Below, one piece after another: positions 62,877 to 64,000 of a DNA stretch of 64,000 bases. The position numbers were made by a program, and so were the translations under genes. Source of the DNA: Agapetus fuscipes (taxonomy: Eukaryota > Arthropoda > Insecta > Trichoptera > Glossosomatidae); NCBI GenBank assembly GCA_951799405.1, contig OX637353.1:15314001-15378000 (forward strand). Direction: 5' to 3'. Below the pieces are notes generated by a model that worked only from the letters and a program-made list of their open reading frames with translations, did not search any database and was not told where the DNA came from. The stretch's first letter is position 1. Each line of letters starts with the position of its first letter.

Positions 62877-63024
62877 AGAGCTCGTTCCCACTTGTCGGGT
62901 GTCGGATCCGTATATTAATCGGAGGTTCCAGTTGCAGGACATTTCGGCTCCATACATAATGTTCTGCCACTGGAACCTCCGATTAATATACGGAGCCGAC
63001 ACCCAACAAGTGGGAACGAGCTCT
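62877..63024. mobile_element. Palindromic MITE, TSD TTA
   Basis: Arms from AGAGCTCGTTCCCACTTGT (62877) and its inverse (to 63024) pair over about 65 bp with a few mismatches. TTA lies just outside both ends when GAGCTCG is taken as the terminus. Harbinger-like by duplication size. Confidence 0.8.
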
Positions 63025-63451
63025 TACACAACCAAACAAAACGCATAATCACACACTCGCAACGATACCTTACAACCGGTTTAAGCCCTGCCTCTTGTTA
63101 ATGTGAAAAAGTAAAAATACCTCTAAATAAAGCTATTTTCACTTTAACGTTAGTTTTAAGTATTAAATTCAAAGTCGGTCATTTATGAAAAAAAGCAAGG
63201 AAACTAGGACATCTCCTCTAACGAACTTTTTAGTTTGTATATTTTTTTTTTATGAAAACGCTGTACTTGAGTGTGAATGGAAGTCTTTATTCTCAGGCCT
63301 GCATTAAGGCTAACGGCCCTGGTACAGGGAAGACTCCATCTATTGTTTTAACGTATTGTTAACCAAAACGAATCTTTCACTAATGAGTCAATATTTTTTT
63401 TACGACTGTTTTTTTTTTAATTTTGTATTTGTTTTGTATGATTATTCGTAT
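63025..63451. other. Gap, nothing recognised
   Basis: AT-rich. Confidence 0.45.
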
Positions 63452-63790
63452 CGACGGTTAAAAGGTAATAATAGGGCATAAGCAACAAAAATCAAATTGT
63501 TCAGGAGAACAGTTTAAAGTTAGAGATTGCAGAAAAATGGAATATTTTTTTGTATTTTTTATCATACATATCTTTAAAATCAAAACATCTCTAGTATTAA
63601 AAACAATAAAGGCATTTATTGGCATTCCTATTAATGTGGTTTTACGATGTCTTACGATTATTTTTATGTCACTAGTGCGTTTAGGACTAAAAAGGTCAAA
63701 ATCTTGTCGGTTACGCAAAAAACTAATTCGAGAACGCAGTTGTTTGCTTGGGCATAAACAACAAAAAAATCATGGTAGAGCTATCAGAAT
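63452..63790 (+). mobile_element. M1 element, right end missing
   Basis: CGACGGTTAAAAGGTAATAA, then the family interior to AACAAAAAAATCATGGTAGA. A 97-codon ORF spans it but does not agree with frames in other copies. Confidence 0.8.
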
Positions 63791-64000
63791 TAGCAATGAT
63801 TTATATTTTGTTTTTTTTGGGCCCCTTTGACGCATGCCCCCGACGCATTGCATCACTCGAACCGCCCTTAATCTTAGCCTGTATACACTAGGGGTTGTGC
63901 TTGATAAGGGTTATACTGCTATCTTAGATGTCACAAACATGCCTCAAATTGAAGGAATGTTAGCGTCACCCCTTAACACAGGACATAATAATCTACACAG
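63791..64000. other. Window end, nothing recognised
   Basis: Mixed composition without a supportable frame. Confidence 0.4.

Noticed and set aside
1..64000. Telomeric TTAGG arrays, CRISPR arrays, Helitron ends
   Set aside because: The AGATT-type tails resemble insect telomere repeats only superficially. I saw no TTAGG array, no direct-repeat/spacer pattern and no TC...CTRR Helitron pair.

Overview
The window looks like intergenic or intronic DNA from an arthropod nuclear genome. It is AT-rich, no ORF spans more than about 200 codons, and almost every recognisable piece is a transposable-element relic. A lepidopteran is my best guess. That rests on the style of the non-LTR reverse-transcriptase tails, such as the YVQQWT ending near 62.5 kb and the DEMKEVCKDR blocks, which I associate from memory with moth and butterfly genomes. 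I ran no search and cannot name a species. I found no convincing complete host gene, no functional tRNA or rRNA gene, and no CRISPR array or bacterial-type feature.

Working labels (mine, not database names). T-unit: a roughly 250-bp retroposon that starts at TCCTTGACTTATAGG and ends in a short AGATT, AGATTT or AGATTAT tandem tail; over 30 whole or partial copies. LINE-T: a LINE whose RT C-terminus is followed by the T-unit as its 3' end. LINE-K: a related LINE with a tandem ACAGTT tail. RTE-like and CR1-like LINEs: other RT fragments. SINE-A, SINE-B, SINE-C, SINE-D: four retroposon families with tRNA-like pol III boxes; the longest SINE-B copies also start with a 5S rRNA-like domain. M1, M2, M3: short inverted-repeat DNA elements present in several copies.

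Layout. 0-10 kb: T-units, M1-M3, SINEs A-C. 10.5-15 kb: two structures whose arms are minisatellites of GACAAAACATC-like repeats in opposite orientation, interrupted by later insertions. 15-20 kb: composite SINE, nested LINE-T and another LINE. 20.4-21.6 kb: a 15-bp minisatellite with a 152-bp higher-order period. 21.7-27 kb: RTE-like and CR1-like RT tails, the best 5S-tRNA SINE, and one open, exon-like reading frame on the minus strand (22741-23064). 27-37 kb: a hAT-like element with nested insertions, a near-perfect palindrome at 32.5 kb, a 143-bp tandem repeat at 33 kb and a CpG-rich exon-like segment at 35.7 kb. 37-51 kb: CR1-like and LINE-K fragments, a dense SINE cluster and several inverted-repeat elements. 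51-64 kb: MITEs with clear target-site duplications, the best LINE-T copy (57.1-57.95 kb), a 30-bp tandem array and an RTE-like fragment.

How the parts fit. Several SINE-B copies end in sequence that matches the 3' end of the CR1-like LINE, which suggests that LINE mobilises them. T-units end like LINE-T. SINE-B and SINE-A are fused at the same junction in four places, so the fusion itself seems to have multiplied. Many insertions sit inside older repeats, which gives readable target-site duplications and a partial relative chronology.
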